Assembly (NCBI GenBank): GCA_963677625.2
Contig: CAXXSW010000005.1
Location: 1-64,000, forward strand
Direction of reading: 5' to 3'
Source: UBA1351 sp963677625
GTDB taxonomy: Bacteria > Bacillota > Clostridia > Lachnospirales > Vallitaleaceae
DNA length: 64,000 bases
Both the position numbers and the translations under genes were made by a program. Positions 55,700 through 64,000 of the stretch are shown one piece after another. The notes under the pieces were generated by a model. The model did no database searches. It was not told where the DNA came from and saw only the letters and a program-made list of their open reading frames with translations. Every line of letters starts with the position of its first letter. Positions within the stretch are counted from its first letter, which is position 1.

Positions 55700-56830
55700 T
55701 TAATCTAGTCTTATCCGCTTATTCTTCAGCCGTTTTTCGGCTATTTCACCAATAATCGTATAGAAAGTTGACAGCAAAGGTATGCCAACTAATATTCCAA
55801 GAATCCCAAATAAACTGTTTCCTATAACTACGGCCACTATAATCCAAAATCCAGAAAGACCAACAGAATTTCCAACCACCCTTGGGTATATTAAGTTGCT
55901 TTCAATTTGCTGTAATATACTAACATAGAGTATAAACCATAAAGCACTAACAGGATTGACCATTAAGAGCAGGAGTACTGAAGGTACCGCTCCGATATAT
56001 GGTCCGAAAAGGGGAATGATATTGGTTAGTCCCACAATAACACTTATTAGGAGGGGATAGTCAAAACGGAAAATTAACATACCTATATAACAGATAGTTC
56101 CAAGAACCAAAGCTTCTATAAGCTGTCCCCTAATAAAATGCTCAAAGGAGTCATCCATAACCTTTAGATACTTCATAAATGGGTTGTTAAACTTTTCTGG
56201 TGTAAAAGCATATAAAAACTTCTTAAAAGTCATTCCAATACTTTCTTTGCTTAACAGAATATAGATAGCCATTACTGTACTCAATATAGCACTAAAGAAT
56301 CCTGATACAAACTTTGTTACAACTCCAAGAGTTATAGCAGCTATATTAGAAACAAATCCAAGAAAAGTAGACAGGAAATTCTCCCATATCTCCTTAGCCT
56401 GATCAACAATATTCTCTGGTATATCAAAACGTTCAAACTGCTTTGTCGCAAATATACTAACATTATCAAAAAGCTGTGGTAACTGGTCCACTAATTGTTC
56501 AACGCTATTAATTAGCTGAGGTAGGGCAAAAGAAAATATGATGACGAAAAATACAATCCCAACTATAATAGTTATTAAGAAAGCCGAAACTCTTTTAAGT
56601 TTTGGAGAAATATTAACTTTTTTGAATAGGACTCTTTCTACACTCTTCATTGGAATATTAACTACATAAGCAATGGCAAATCCCACTAGAATCGGCGAGA
56701 GCACTTTCATAAACATATTCAGAAAGTCCAAGGTTACGGAAAAATTATCAACAACATGATATATGATAATAGCTAAAGTAATTAAACCTAAGATTGCTGT
56801 CAGTTTCTTAATCTCTTCATTTGTGAACAT
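55700..56830 (-). CDS. AI-2E-family transporter (PerM/YtvI type)
   Basis: A 376-residue membrane protein of the AI-2E/PerM family: about eight helices, a central external region and the C-terminal NIIPLFGPYIGAVPSVLLLL motif. Members export or import quorum signals or act as Na+/H+ antiporters; the function here is unknown. SD AAGGAG; own terminator at 55599. Confidence 0.9.
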   Translation of the reverse strand: MFTNEEIKKLTAILGLITLAIIIYHVVDNFSVTLDFLNMFMKVLSPILVGFAIAYVVNIPMKSVERVLFKKVNISPKLKRVSAFLITIIVGIVFFVIIFSFALPQLINSVEQLVDQLPQLFDNVSIFATKQFERFDIPENIVDQAKEIWENFLSTFLGFVSNIAAITLGVVTKFVSGFFSAILSTVMAIYILLSKESIGMTFKKFLYAFTPEKFNNPFMKYLKVMDDSFEHFIRGQLIEALVLGTICYIGMLIFRFDYPLLISVIVGLTNIIPLFGPYIGAVPSVLLLLMVNPVSALWFILYVSILQQIESNLIYPRVVGNSVGLSGFWIIVAVVIGNSLFGILGILVGIPLLSTFYTIIGEIAEKRLKNKRIRLD

Positions 56831-56875
56831 AACTTCTCCTTATAACCTCAATAAAGGTATTACAATTATTATCGT

Positions 56876-58120
56876 CTATTGTATTTCAAATCCATATGTT
56901 TCCATATCCATATGATAAATCATGTCGCTTCCTGACTTAATAAAAAGAATTTCCATAATTCCCTGGTCTACATAATTAACCACAAGATCATCATTAACAG
57001 ATAGTTTAATGGGAAGCTTGGCTACATCTGTTACTTTCATATCGTCAACATTTAAGGTGTACAAATTCTCCAATGTAAAAACATAAATCAAGTTATCAAT
57101 CATCGTTCCGTAAAAGGCCGGTTGATCAATTTCTTCTTCCATCCAAGAACGATTAACATCTAAGACACCAAAATAAGATGCCTGAATATCACTTCCTTTA
57201 AGGACTTTTGTTTCTACAAAAAGATATTTATCTCTCTGATAGACAGGATTGTAAGTAATGTTATTGTCACCTGAGTACATACGCTTCACTTCGCCTGTAC
57301 TTCTCTTTAACCGTCTAATGGGTGTCTTAAAACTAGGGACTTCTTCTGTACTATTATCCTTATAGACCTTTTCTTCATAATAAGTATAAGTATCCGTCTC
57401 ATATAAAATCTTCTGATTATCCTCAGCTATATAAGCCCAGGATTTATCCTCTCCAAGGGGGCTTTCAAGTAGTCTATCACCAACAATGAGCCACTTATTT
57501 GTTGCACCATAAATTGTATAATCAAAGTTCATAACACCAGTCCATCCGTCTTCATTGGTCGTACCCCAATAATATGCATCCTGACTTGGTTTCACCTTGT
57601 AACTCATAGACACATTTAAAATTCTATTATCACGACCTTCTATTGCACTAACAGCAGATATATCAATCATTTCATAGTCATTAATACTCATCTCCCGATG
57701 ACTGTTATGTTTATACTGTCTCAATAGAGCCTGACCTGACATAGTAAGATAGTCATCAGAGCTTGTTTCAATTAGTAAAACATAGTCGCTGATAACCTCA
57801 GTTTCATCAAAAGTAATGTCTACCAGCTCATCCTGTTTATATTGAAGGATAGCATCCCTAGCAATCATACCTGGTTTAGTATCTTTATGTCCAGCTTTAG
57901 AAATCTCGTAATCATTACCATCTTTGTCCACCGCAAACAAATTGATGGAACTTTCATCAATGAAAACAAGATCTGTTGTTATCTCAGTAATTTCATTTTC
58001 TTTTGCGAAGGCTTCTTCTTCCTTCTCTCTAATTGGGTTTGGTTCATATATAGCCGTATTACAACCTGTTAGAACCAATAGAATAACTAATACTAGAATA
58101 GATTTCTTCATATCCTTCAT
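56876..58120 (-). CDS. Lipoprotein of unknown function
   Basis: A 414-residue secreted lipoprotein: signal MKKSILVLVILLVLTGC with lipobox LTGC. The mature part is rich in D, E and Y and shows repeated beta-strand-like segments with YxY and VDVN/VDD patterns, suggesting a beta-propeller-like or all-beta fold; no catalytic motif seen. Start could be 58120 or 58111. Upstream of the AI-2E permease by 45 nt, likely one operon. Confidence 0.75.
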   Translation of the reverse strand: MKDMKKSILVLVILLVLTGCNTAIYEPNPIREKEEEAFAKENEITEITTDLVFIDESSINLFAVDKDGNDYEISKAGHKDTKPGMIARDAILQYKQDELVDITFDETEVISDYVLLIETSSDDYLTMSGQALLRQYKHNSHREMSINDYEMIDISAVSAIEGRDNRILNVSMSYKVKPSQDAYYWGTTNEDGWTGVMNFDYTIYGATNKWLIVGDRLLESPLGEDKSWAYIAEDNQKILYETDTYTYYEEKVYKDNSTEEVPSFKTPIRRLKRSTGEVKRMYSGDNNITYNPVYQRDKYLFVETKVLKGSDIQASYFGVLDVNRSWMEEEIDQPAFYGTMIDNLIYVFTLENLYTLNVDDMKVTDVAKLPIKLSVNDDLVVNYVDQGIMEILFIKSGSDMIYHMDMETYGFEIQ

Positions 58121-58302
58121 ATCCTCGCCTTATCTCCTTAAATAGCTTTCGACCACATAGCCTCAAGCTTTATTTCTTTCTTATACTATTATACTTAACA
58201 TCACCTTCAATTGAAAGAATTATTGTCTTAAAACTTTATTACATCTTTATTTTTTCAGAAAATGCTATTTATACATCATGGGGATAAATAAAATTCAACT
58301 AG

Positions 58303-58319
58303 AGAACTTTCCTATAGAA
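58303..58319 (-). repeat. Terminator-tail repeat copy
   Basis: GAACTTTCCTATAGAA on the plus strand, i.e. TTCTATAGGAAAGTTCTC read on the minus strand right after the T-run of the terminator at 58326. Confidence 0.7.
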
Positions 58320-58325
58320 AAATAA

Positions 58326-58350
58326 AAGAACAGCTGGGGTAGCTGTTCTT
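58326..58350 (-). terminator. Terminator after the unknown/MarR operon
   Basis: Perfect AAGAACAGCT stem with AGCTGTTCTT, five-base loop, T-rich tail on the minus strand. Confidence 0.75.
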
Positions 58351-58897
58351 TAGGAGAAGGTATTTGTTCTTATGGGGTGTAGCAAAAATTTATATATATT
58401 GTATTGGGGGGGTTTTACAAGATTTATTATAGCACAGGATTTCAAAAACATGTGCCCAATGATTAAGTCTGGTTTACAATATTCATTGTTTATTTTTCAA
58501 CTTTTTTTTGCCTATATGGATGGTTTTTCTTTATACAACTTAAAATCAATGCTTTCATTGTCAGAGGTGTACAAAAGGTAAAAAACCATAATCTCTCAAA
58601 TGACTAATAAGAGTTCTATTCATTGATCTTAATCATACCTAATGCGAGTTTTTATCATGAATATTTAACATCAAAAAAGTAATTGAGACACCTATATTTA
58701 TTAGACTCTAACAATAAATGTGACGAAAGTATTACCTCCTATCATTTATGTCATATAAAGCAAGAAAACACACACCTTACTACAGCAGAACCAATAACTT
58801 TCTTAATAATGTTTGACATATCATATGCTGTAATTATACTAACTACCTCTTAAATGATCAATAATCATTATTCTCATCGATCTTTTTTGCCTTCACA

Positions 58898-59752
58898 TCA
58901 AACGACCAGCTCTTTAATATAATCAACATTCAATTCTTTACTTACAAGAATTTCTTTTTTTATACTTCCTACCACAATTTCCAGTTGGACCAACTCATCC
59001 ATAACTTCGTCATTTACTATTGAAACATCGGCGATTAAACCTAGGGGTATAAATAGTTGCCTATAACCATAATCAGTTTCACTAGATTTCTTAACTTCTT
59101 TAACTCGTGTAAAGACCATCAATTCATAGCCATTCGTCAAAAAGAGAGAATCTTGAAGCACCGGTTTTTCAATTAAATCCAAAAGCTTGGTCCATGTATT
59201 GGAGTTAAGATGTTTAAGTTCCATAAATGGCTGGTACTGGAGAGGAATAACCTGTTCTTTTTTCTTGAAATCATTAAGAAGGTTTCTGTAAAGAGCTGTC
59301 TCAATCGTGTCAATACCCTTAATCTTGTCTAGGTCTAATATCCTCTCCTTATCTACAAAACGTTCACGCATAAAGTCCATCATTTCATCAATAAGGTCAT
59401 CAGATACAGGATTATACGGCACACTATATTCTCTTTGTCCAGCATATATAAATATATGTCCATTAAGTAGATCATTAACCTTTTCAAGAATTTGAACATC
59501 ACTGTAATTGATGCTTGCCAAGGTAACAACTCCTTCATGTCTCTCCATGACATCCAGATACTCTTCATGTAAGGCAATGACAAAATCATACATAGGCATA
59601 CCGGGTTTGAGTTTTCTTCGTTCTATATTTACTGGTATCTTATAAGCCTTTGCGGCTTCTAAAATTCTCTCTTTCTCCCTGTCAAATTGTGGTGGGATTT
59701 CACTAGCTTCTTTTATCTCAATAATCCAAGGACCAAATCTGTCATACTCCAT
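58898..59752 (-). CDS. Protein of unknown function, downstream of marR
   Basis: A 284-residue soluble acidic protein, not recognised. No signal or membrane segment, mixed alpha/beta composition. Its ATG overlaps the 3' end of marR by 40 nt and has no SD of its own; a perfect AGGAGG with 6-nt spacing precedes another ATG (59764) that is in the marR frame, 12 nt upstream. Adding one base in the four-base T run at 59752-59755 would join that ATG to this frame. The true start, or a frameshift here, is uncertain. Confidence 0.65.
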   Translation of the reverse strand: MEYDRFGPWIIEIKEASEIPPQFDREKERILEAAKAYKIPVNIERRKLKPGMPMYDFVIALHEEYLDVMERHEGVVTLASINYSDVQILEKVNDLLNGHIFIYAGQREYSVPYNPVSDDLIDEMMDFMRERFVDKERILDLDKIKGIDTIETALYRNLLNDFKKKEQVIPLQYQPFMELKHLNSNTWTKLLDLIEKPVLQDSLFLTNGYELMVFTRVKEVKKSSETDYGYRQLFIPLGLIADVSIVNDEVMDELVQLEIVVGSIKKEILVSKELNVDYIKELVV

Positions 59753-60240
59753 TTTAAACGATCCATCGTATACCTCCTAGAACTTTCAGTAAAATAGGTT
59801 TGTACCTGTTCCATCATTTTTGTTAATGCAATTGATGTCCTTTCATAGTCTTTTAGGTTAAAGGATTTAGTCAATCGTTTAAACCATTCTAGCCTGATAG
59901 TAATAAGTATATCTTTGATACGCAAACCATCTTCAGTCAACCTTAACTCATAGACCCTACGGTCTTTAATATTTAGCCGACGTTCTATGATTCCGCTTGC
60001 TTCTAGTCGATTGACCAAACTGGTGACCGTCGAGTTGGGCACGGAAAGATAAGCGGTCACATTCTTAATGGTCACTATATCCCTAGATATAAAAAGGCGT
60101 ATTAAAAGTTTCTCACGATGCCCCAAGCTATAATTTAAAACTTCCTGTAGTCTAACCTGTTCATATCGATTATAGTCTTCTTGTAGCCATCCAAATTTTT
60201 GAAGCATTTCTTGGAGTATCTGGTCTGTAGATATTTTCAT
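59713..60240 (-). CDS. MarR-family regulator
   Basis: A 175-residue MarR-type winged-helix repressor: DNA-binding helix VPNSTVTSLVNRLEASGII, wing RRLNIKDRRVYELRLTEDG. Its last 17 residues (after an internal AGGAGG) overlap the next gene. Upstream lies a 45-bp perfect palindrome likely to be its operator. ATG at 60240 with AAGG upstream. Confidence 0.88.
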   Translation of the reverse strand: MKISTDQILQEMLQKFGWLQEDYNRYEQVRLQEVLNYSLGHREKLLIRLFISRDIVTIKNVTAYLSVPNSTVTSLVNRLEASGIIERRLNIKDRRVYELRLTEDGLRIKDILITIRLEWFKRLTKSFNLKDYERTSIALTKMMEQVQTYFTESSRRYTMDRLKWSMTDLVLGLLR

Positions 60241-60279
60241 AAGCCACCTTCTTATTAGCATAATTGGCATTCATTTATT

Positions 60280-60324
60280 AGGTGTATACTAATATTACGA
60301 TTATCGTAATATTAGTATACACCT
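60280..60324. promoter_or_regulatory. 45-bp perfect palindrome, probable MarR operator
   Basis: Two perfect 22-bp arms around a one-base centre at 60302; the inner part reads AATATTACGAT and its mirror. Located 40-84 bp upstream of the marR ATG. Much longer than a usual 16-20 bp MarR site; it may bind two dimers or form a hairpin in RNA. Confidence 0.85.
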
Positions 60325-60458
60325 TTAGTAATATTTCTACAAATAAGATAATTTTTCTACACTAAATTATAATTTCGTCAGTTAATTGCTCAATTTATAT
60401 TCAAAGAAACAAGAGATTATTGGATTAGACTCACAAGAATCCTCATGTAAATGGAATG

Positions 60459-60480
60459 GAGAACTTTCCTAATAAACCAA
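60459..60480 (-). repeat. Terminator-tail repeat copy
   Basis: GAGAACTTTCCTAATAAACC on the plus strand, a divergent copy of the tail motif, right after the guaD terminator. Confidence 0.65.
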
Positions 60481-60511
60481 AAAAGCAGACATGATCATCA
60501 TGCCTGCTTTT
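60477..60511 (-). terminator. Terminator of the guaD operon
   Basis: AAAAGCAG-CATGA stem with TCATG-CTGCTTTT and a TCA loop, six T on the minus strand. Confidence 0.85.
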
Positions 60512-60553
60512 CATACATTTCCATTTTGTTTTATGCTTTATGACTTAATACCT

Positions 60554-61858
60554 TTACAGCTCAACACCTTCCAAGAACCTTTTCTTAATTGACTTCTTTT
60601 CTCCACAATACAAGAAACGCTGCAATTGCTCAAGAGGAGTCAGTGACCCACTAACAGGATGTTCCTCTTGGATAATAAGCGCGTCAAACATGGATCCTTT
60701 TTCAAAGCTTCCTATAACTTTTTCTGAGTCAACAGCCTCAAAAAAAGAGCCGTTTCCTTTTGTACACATGTAAAACACTTCAGATTCCATAATCATTCTG
60801 TCACCAAATAAAGTATGTCTCATTTTTCCATTCTCTATAGCCGAAACCATAACCTGATTCATAGCCAGCGTGTGTCCAGCCCCAATATCAGATCCTAAGC
60901 CAATGGACAGCCCCATATCCAGATACTTGGTTAGAGGCATAATTCCTGAGCTCAAATTATTGTTAGATGTAGGACAATGGGCAATCCAAACTTGATTTTC
61001 CTTGCAAAGCTGAATATCCCTTTCTTCCAAATACACACCATGGGCCATAACCGTAGGTGTTTGACCCAGTAGACCAGTCATATGATAGACGTCACTGTAT
61101 GAAGTTCTATCACCACCTAGTTGTTCCTTAAACAGATCCTTAACCCAATCCATCTCTCTTTTTGTTTCACATAGGTGTGATTGAACCGGTGTATTAGTTA
61201 TTGCCGCCATTTGGCCAAGTCCTTTTAATAGATCATAGGTACAGGAAGGGGCAAATCTAGGCGTAATAATAGGCACAAGCTTTGTACCTTCTTTTTTTTC
61301 TAGGTTGTCAATAAAGGCTTTCGTCTTATCCAGTGACTGATGGAGAGTCTCAGTTAAGCCAATGGTCGTAAAGCGATTCATATTCACCTTCCCGACCAAG
61401 GCAGACAGGCCCTTCTTATCCAGCTCTTCGACTAAGACCTGATTGCTTTCATTATGGATGGTTCCAAAAATGACACTCCTAAGACTACCCCAATCATAGA
61501 GTTCTTTAACAAAAGCAGGATAGCACTTCTTCGCATAATTGACATCAGCAAATCTTTCCTCAATCTTAAAGGTATATTGATTTAACCAGTCTATAAGTGG
61601 CAGATGAAGGCCAACCCCCATTTGTATATATTGTGGGGCATGGAGATGCAAGTCAATAAAGCTAGGAATGATTAAATAGTCCGTAAAGTCCAAGAGTTCG
61701 GCTTGTCCACTCTCAAGAGCTTGAAGCAGAGATGAATCCAAGCTAGACACTATCCTGTCACAAATACTTCCTTCAACAATTAAATATTCATTTTCATGTA
61801 TTTCAAATTTATCTTTTGTGGGTGTGTGAATGATACACCCCTTAAAAATTCTTATCAT
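60554..61858 (-). CDS. guaD: Guanine deaminase
   Basis: Converts guanine to xanthine. Amidohydrolase of 434 residues: zinc ligands H71 and H73 (IDLHLHAPQY), the substrate-loop RFAPSC, the His in QSHLCET, the His of MAHGVYL, and the Asp in GSDIGAG, the guanine-deaminase pattern rather than SsnA or TrzN. In an operon with carbamate kinase and a YgeW-type carbamoyltransferase. SD AAGGAG. Confidence 0.92.
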   Translation of the reverse strand: MIRIFKGCIIHTPTKDKFEIHENEYLIVEGSICDRIVSSLDSSLLQALESGQAELLDFTDYLIIPSFIDLHLHAPQYIQMGVGLHLPLIDWLNQYTFKIEERFADVNYAKKCYPAFVKELYDWGSLRSVIFGTIHNESNQVLVEELDKKGLSALVGKVNMNRFTTIGLTETLHQSLDKTKAFIDNLEKKEGTKLVPIITPRFAPSCTYDLLKGLGQMAAITNTPVQSHLCETKREMDWVKDLFKEQLGGDRTSYSDVYHMTGLLGQTPTVMAHGVYLEERDIQLCKENQVWIAHCPTSNNNLSSGIMPLTKYLDMGLSIGLGSDIGAGHTLAMNQVMVSAIENGKMRHTLFGDRMIMESEVFYMCTKGNGSFFEAVDSEKVIGSFEKGSMFDALIIQEEHPVSGSLTPLEQLQRFLYCGEKKSIKKRFLEGVEL

Positions 61859-61867
61859 CGGGTCTCC

Positions 61868-62836
61868 TTACCTAATGATCCGGGTACCTGCATTGCCTTG
61901 AATAGCCTGGCCTAATTGCTTGGGACTGGTAATCACCGCATCATGTCCAGTACTTTCAACAAAGTTAATACAGGCTTCTATCTTGGGTAGCATAGATCCT
62001 TGTCCGAATTGATTGTCCATCATGAGAATTTTAGCCCTAGCCACTGTCATCGTCTTGATAATTTCTTCATGAGGTAGCCCAAAATTTGTACAGACATAGT
62101 CAACAGCTGTAGAAACAATAAAGTTTTTTGCTCCCAAACATTTTGCTAGCATACTAGATGCATGATCCTTATCAATAACAGCATTTATACCTTCCAAATA
62201 TCCATTGGTATTCCTAACAACCGGAATACCACCTCCACCTGCAGCAATCACTACATGATTGTGACTCAGAAGAGTTCTAATGGCATCAATCTCTATAATA
62301 TCCTTGGGATGGGGAGACGGAACCACTCTTCGATATCCTCTGCCTGAATCTTCTACCATGCTCCAATTAGGATGTATATTTCTAATTATTTCCATCTGCT
62401 CCTGTGTATAGAAAGTCCCTACAGGTTTTGAAGGACGAAGAAAAGCTGGATCTTTTGGGTCTACTTCAACTTGAGTAACAACCGTCACTGCCTGTCTGTT
62501 TAATCCTTGGGATTTCATTTCATTTTGCAGGGCTTGCTGAATCTGATAACCTATTGCCCCCTGAGTATCTGCGTCAATACTTACCAAAGGTACAGGATGC
62601 ATATGTTCCACTTCTTCAGCTATTTCAGACCGTCTAAGAATAAAGCCAACCTGGGGACCATTTCCATGAGTCACGACAACGTTATAATTCATTTTTACCA
62701 ATTCAACAATATGTCTAGCGGTCTCACAAACAGCCTTGTACTGATCCTCAACCTCCAGATGCTGTTTATCTAGTATAAGAGAATTGCCACCAATGGCTAT
62801 AACAACCGTCTGTCTTTTATCTTCCAATCCAATCAC
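61868..62836 (-). CDS. arcC: Carbamate kinase
   Basis: Makes ATP from carbamoyl phosphate and ADP. A 322-residue amino acid kinase-fold protein: VVIAIGGNSLI, THGNGPQVGFIL, AAGGGGIPV. Near-standard length. The start is GTG at 62836 or TTG at 62827; AAGAAGGTG upstream fits the TTG slightly better. Likely harvests energy from the carbamoyl phosphate released by the carbamoyltransferase next to it. Confidence 0.93.
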   Translation of the reverse strand: MIGLEDKRQTVVIAIGGNSLILDKQHLEVEDQYKAVCETARHIVELVKMNYNVVVTHGNGPQVGFILRRSEIAEEVEHMHPVPLVSIDADTQGAIGYQIQQALQNEMKSQGLNRQAVTVVTQVEVDPKDPAFLRPSKPVGTFYTQEQMEIIRNIHPNWSMVEDSGRGYRRVVPSPHPKDIIEIDAIRTLLSHNHVVIAAGGGGIPVVRNTNGYLEGINAVIDKDHASSMLAKCLGAKNFIVSTAVDYVCTNFGLPHEEIIKTMTVARAKILMMDNQFGQGSMLPKIEACINFVESTGHDAVITSPKQLGQAIQGNAGTRIIR

Positions 62837-62858
62837 CTTCTTATCTAGAATATGGCCT

Positions 62859-63842
62859 TTATCTTCCGCCCATTGTTAGCTGCATAACAGCTTTTGAAGT
62901 ATGAAGTCTATTTTCAGCTTCATCATAAACAATAGAGTGTGGTCCATCAATAACCGAATCCTCAACTTCATTTCCACGGTCAGCAGGTAGGGCGTGCATA
63001 TACATGACATGGGGACTTGCCAGTTTCATCATTTCTTCTGTACACTTCCAGCCTTTATAACTTTCGAGCAAATCATCTACAACTTCATCGCTTTGGTTAT
63101 TAACCCAAGAACCCCAATTTTTAGGAATAACTACATCAGCATTCTGATAGGCTTCTTCCATGTTATGAGTAATTCTAAAGCTTCCACCATTATCCAAGGC
63201 ATTTTGTTTGGCTTGTTCAATAGCCCAGTCTGGAAGGTCATAGCCTTCAGGATATGCCAAGGTTACATCCATACCAAAGCGTGGGAAGAGCAAGGCTTGC
63301 GTAAGAGGAACACTAATAGGCTTCTTATGACTGGTAGCATAAGCCCAAATAATAGAAACCTTAAGATTTTTCATAGTTTCAGTTTTTTCTTTAATAGTCA
63401 TTAAGTCTGCAATCCCCTGCATAGGGTGATAAAGATCACATTGCAGGTTCATAATTGGCACTCTTGAATATTTTGCCATATCACGAAGATATTTGTTTCC
63501 TACTTCCCAGAAGCAATTTCTACAGGCAATGGCATGGCCATAGGAAGAAAGAATAACCGCTGTATCTTTAGCCACTTCTCCATGACTAACCTGCATAGTA
63601 GATGTATCGAGGAAATTAGCATGACCTCCCATCTGGGCAAAACCGGCCTCCATGGAATTTCTTGTTCTTGTTGACTGTTCAAAAAACATAAGGAACATGG
63701 TCTGATACTGAAGATAAGGGGTTGGAATTCCCATAGCGAATTTTTGTTTCAAGTCAAAGGATACATCAAGGAGAGTTTCAATCTCCTCCTTTGACCATTC
63801 CTGTAAAGTTATAAAGTGTTTACCTCTAAAATTAGTTTTCAT
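62859..63842 (-). CDS. ygeW: YgeW-like knotted carbamoyltransferase
   Basis: A 327-residue protein of the aspartate/ornithine carbamoyltransferase superfamily. Carbamoyl-phosphate loop STRTR in FFEQSTRTRNS and the HALPADRG segment at the C-terminus; the HPMQGIADL segment has the family Gln. The combination fits YgeW rather than OTCase or ATCase. E. coli ygeW lies with purine-catabolism genes including a carbamate kinase, as here. ATG at 63842 with GGAGG. Confidence 0.85.
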   Translation of the reverse strand: MKTNFRGKHFITLQEWSKEEIETLLDVSFDLKQKFAMGIPTPYLQYQTMFLMFFEQSTRTRNSMEAGFAQMGGHANFLDTSTMQVSHGEVAKDTAVILSSYGHAIACRNCFWEVGNKYLRDMAKYSRVPIMNLQCDLYHPMQGIADLMTIKEKTETMKNLKVSIIWAYATSHKKPISVPLTQALLFPRFGMDVTLAYPEGYDLPDWAIEQAKQNALDNGGSFRITHNMEEAYQNADVVIPKNWGSWVNNQSDEVVDDLLESYKGWKCTEEMMKLASPHVMYMHALPADRGNEVEDSVIDGPHSIVYDEAENRLHTSKAVMQLTMGGR

Positions 63843-63925
63843 CATTGCCTCCCTAAATCTATAGCTTGATTAACACAGGGTTCATACCAAGCTATCATGC
63901 TTTTTATTCTTGTTGTCATAGTCTC

Positions 63926-64000
63926 TTAATTTTTATTTAATTGGGTAATGTAATTCATGGGTATGGCTGCATAAAGGGCAGCAGCAGCCATCAATTCATC
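63926..64000 (-). CDS. C-terminal end of an unidentified gene
   Basis: The last 24 codons before a TAA at 63926-63928; they read DELMAAAALYAAIPMNYIT and end QLNKN. The rest lies outside the window. Too short to name. It is upstream of ygeW on the same strand, so probably another member of the catabolic operon. Confidence 0.6.
   Translation of the reverse strand, partial: DELMAAAALYAAIPMNYITQLNKN

Larger units (their letters stand above)
58121..58897. other. Gene-free region with terminator and an orphan promoter
   Basis: Besides the terminator at 58326-58350 it holds a G7 run at 58409-58415 and a plus-strand TTGACA (58813-58818), 16 bp, TATACT (58835-58840), followed by the palindrome AATAATCATTATT (58860-58872). 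No credible gene: the one open frame (58372-58581) has no family match or ribosome site. A minus-strand AGGAGG at about 58735 has no start codon after it. Confidence 0.5.

Noticed and set aside
58372..58581. 69-codon frame in the gene-free region
   Set aside because: Cys- and aromatic-rich low-complexity translation, no SD, no family match.
62994..63404. 136-codon open frame antisense to ygeW
   Set aside because: Shadow of a well-conserved gene, no ribosome site and no recognisable family.

Overview
The window is a 64 kb stretch of an AT-rich chromosome from an anaerobic, low-GC Gram-positive bacterium, most likely in the Clostridia (Lachnospirales/Vallitalea-like; the genus cannot be fixed from the sequence). 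The reasons are strong AGGAGG-type ribosome sites, a PurR/PurBox purine regulon, pyruvate formate-lyase, a rubredoxin plus flavodiiron oxygen-defence pair, a Clostridium-type molybdenum nitrogenase with the large NifD insertion, lipoproteins with Gram-positive style signals, and a FloT/NfeD pair. No rRNA, tRNA, CRISPR array, phage gene or transposase was seen. Nearly all genes lie on the minus strand; the plus-strand genes are a diguanylate cyclase, a flavodiiron protein, msrA and one lacI-type regulator.

Layout. 1-6,712: de novo purine operon purK-purE-purC-purF-purM-purN-purD, with purM broken by a one-base frameshift and purD cut by the window edge; a promoter and paired PurBoxes lie upstream. 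6,951-11,099: operon of a GPH-type symporter, a long M29 aminopeptidase and a membrane-anchored protein. 11,321-17,447: a GGDEF protein, a LacI / GME-fold / radical-SAM operon, and an EamA exporter next to an AraC regulator. 17,596-19,708: flotillin and NfeD. 20,144-22,273: a PerR/Fur regulator with rubredoxin, divergent from a flavodiiron protein. 22,388-27,017: DUF362-ferredoxin, M16C peptidase and free-methionine-sulfoxide reductase. 27,369-31,487: pflB-purH under a ZTP riboswitch. 31,595-33,158: NCS2 purine permease under a second PurBox pair. 33,341-36,899: msrA, an ElaA-type acetyltransferase fused to an EAL domain, and a MATE pump. 37,203-43,586: sulfatase plus CUT1 sugar ABC system with a divergent LacI regulator and its operators. 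43,658-55,016: nitrogen-fixation operon nifH-nifI1-nifI2-nifD-nifK-nifE-nifN-nifB-fdx-modA-modB-nifV, preceded by a structured leader or small RNA. 55,700-60,240: AI-2E-family permease, a lipoprotein, an unknown protein and a MarR regulator with a 45-bp perfect palindrome upstream. 60,554-64,000: guanine deaminase, carbamate kinase, a YgeW-like carbamoyltransferase and the 3' tip of another gene, probably purine or allantoin catabolism.

How it fits together. Purine metabolism recurs: synthesis (PurBox control), AICAR-to-IMP conversion coupled to formate supply (ZTP riboswitch over pflB-purH), uptake (NCS2, PurBox control) and degradation (guaD, arcC, ygeW). Nitrogen fixation follows the NifI1/NifI2 post-translational switch typical of anaerobes and archaea and carries part of its own molybdate transporter. 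c-di-GMP making and degrading proteins are both present.

No single unmistakable new system stands out. The best candidates for new biology are the ElaA-EAL fusion, the terminator-containing RNA before nifH, a repeated tail motif found just after several intrinsic terminators, the 45-bp palindrome at the marR promoter, and a candidate small RNA downstream of purH.
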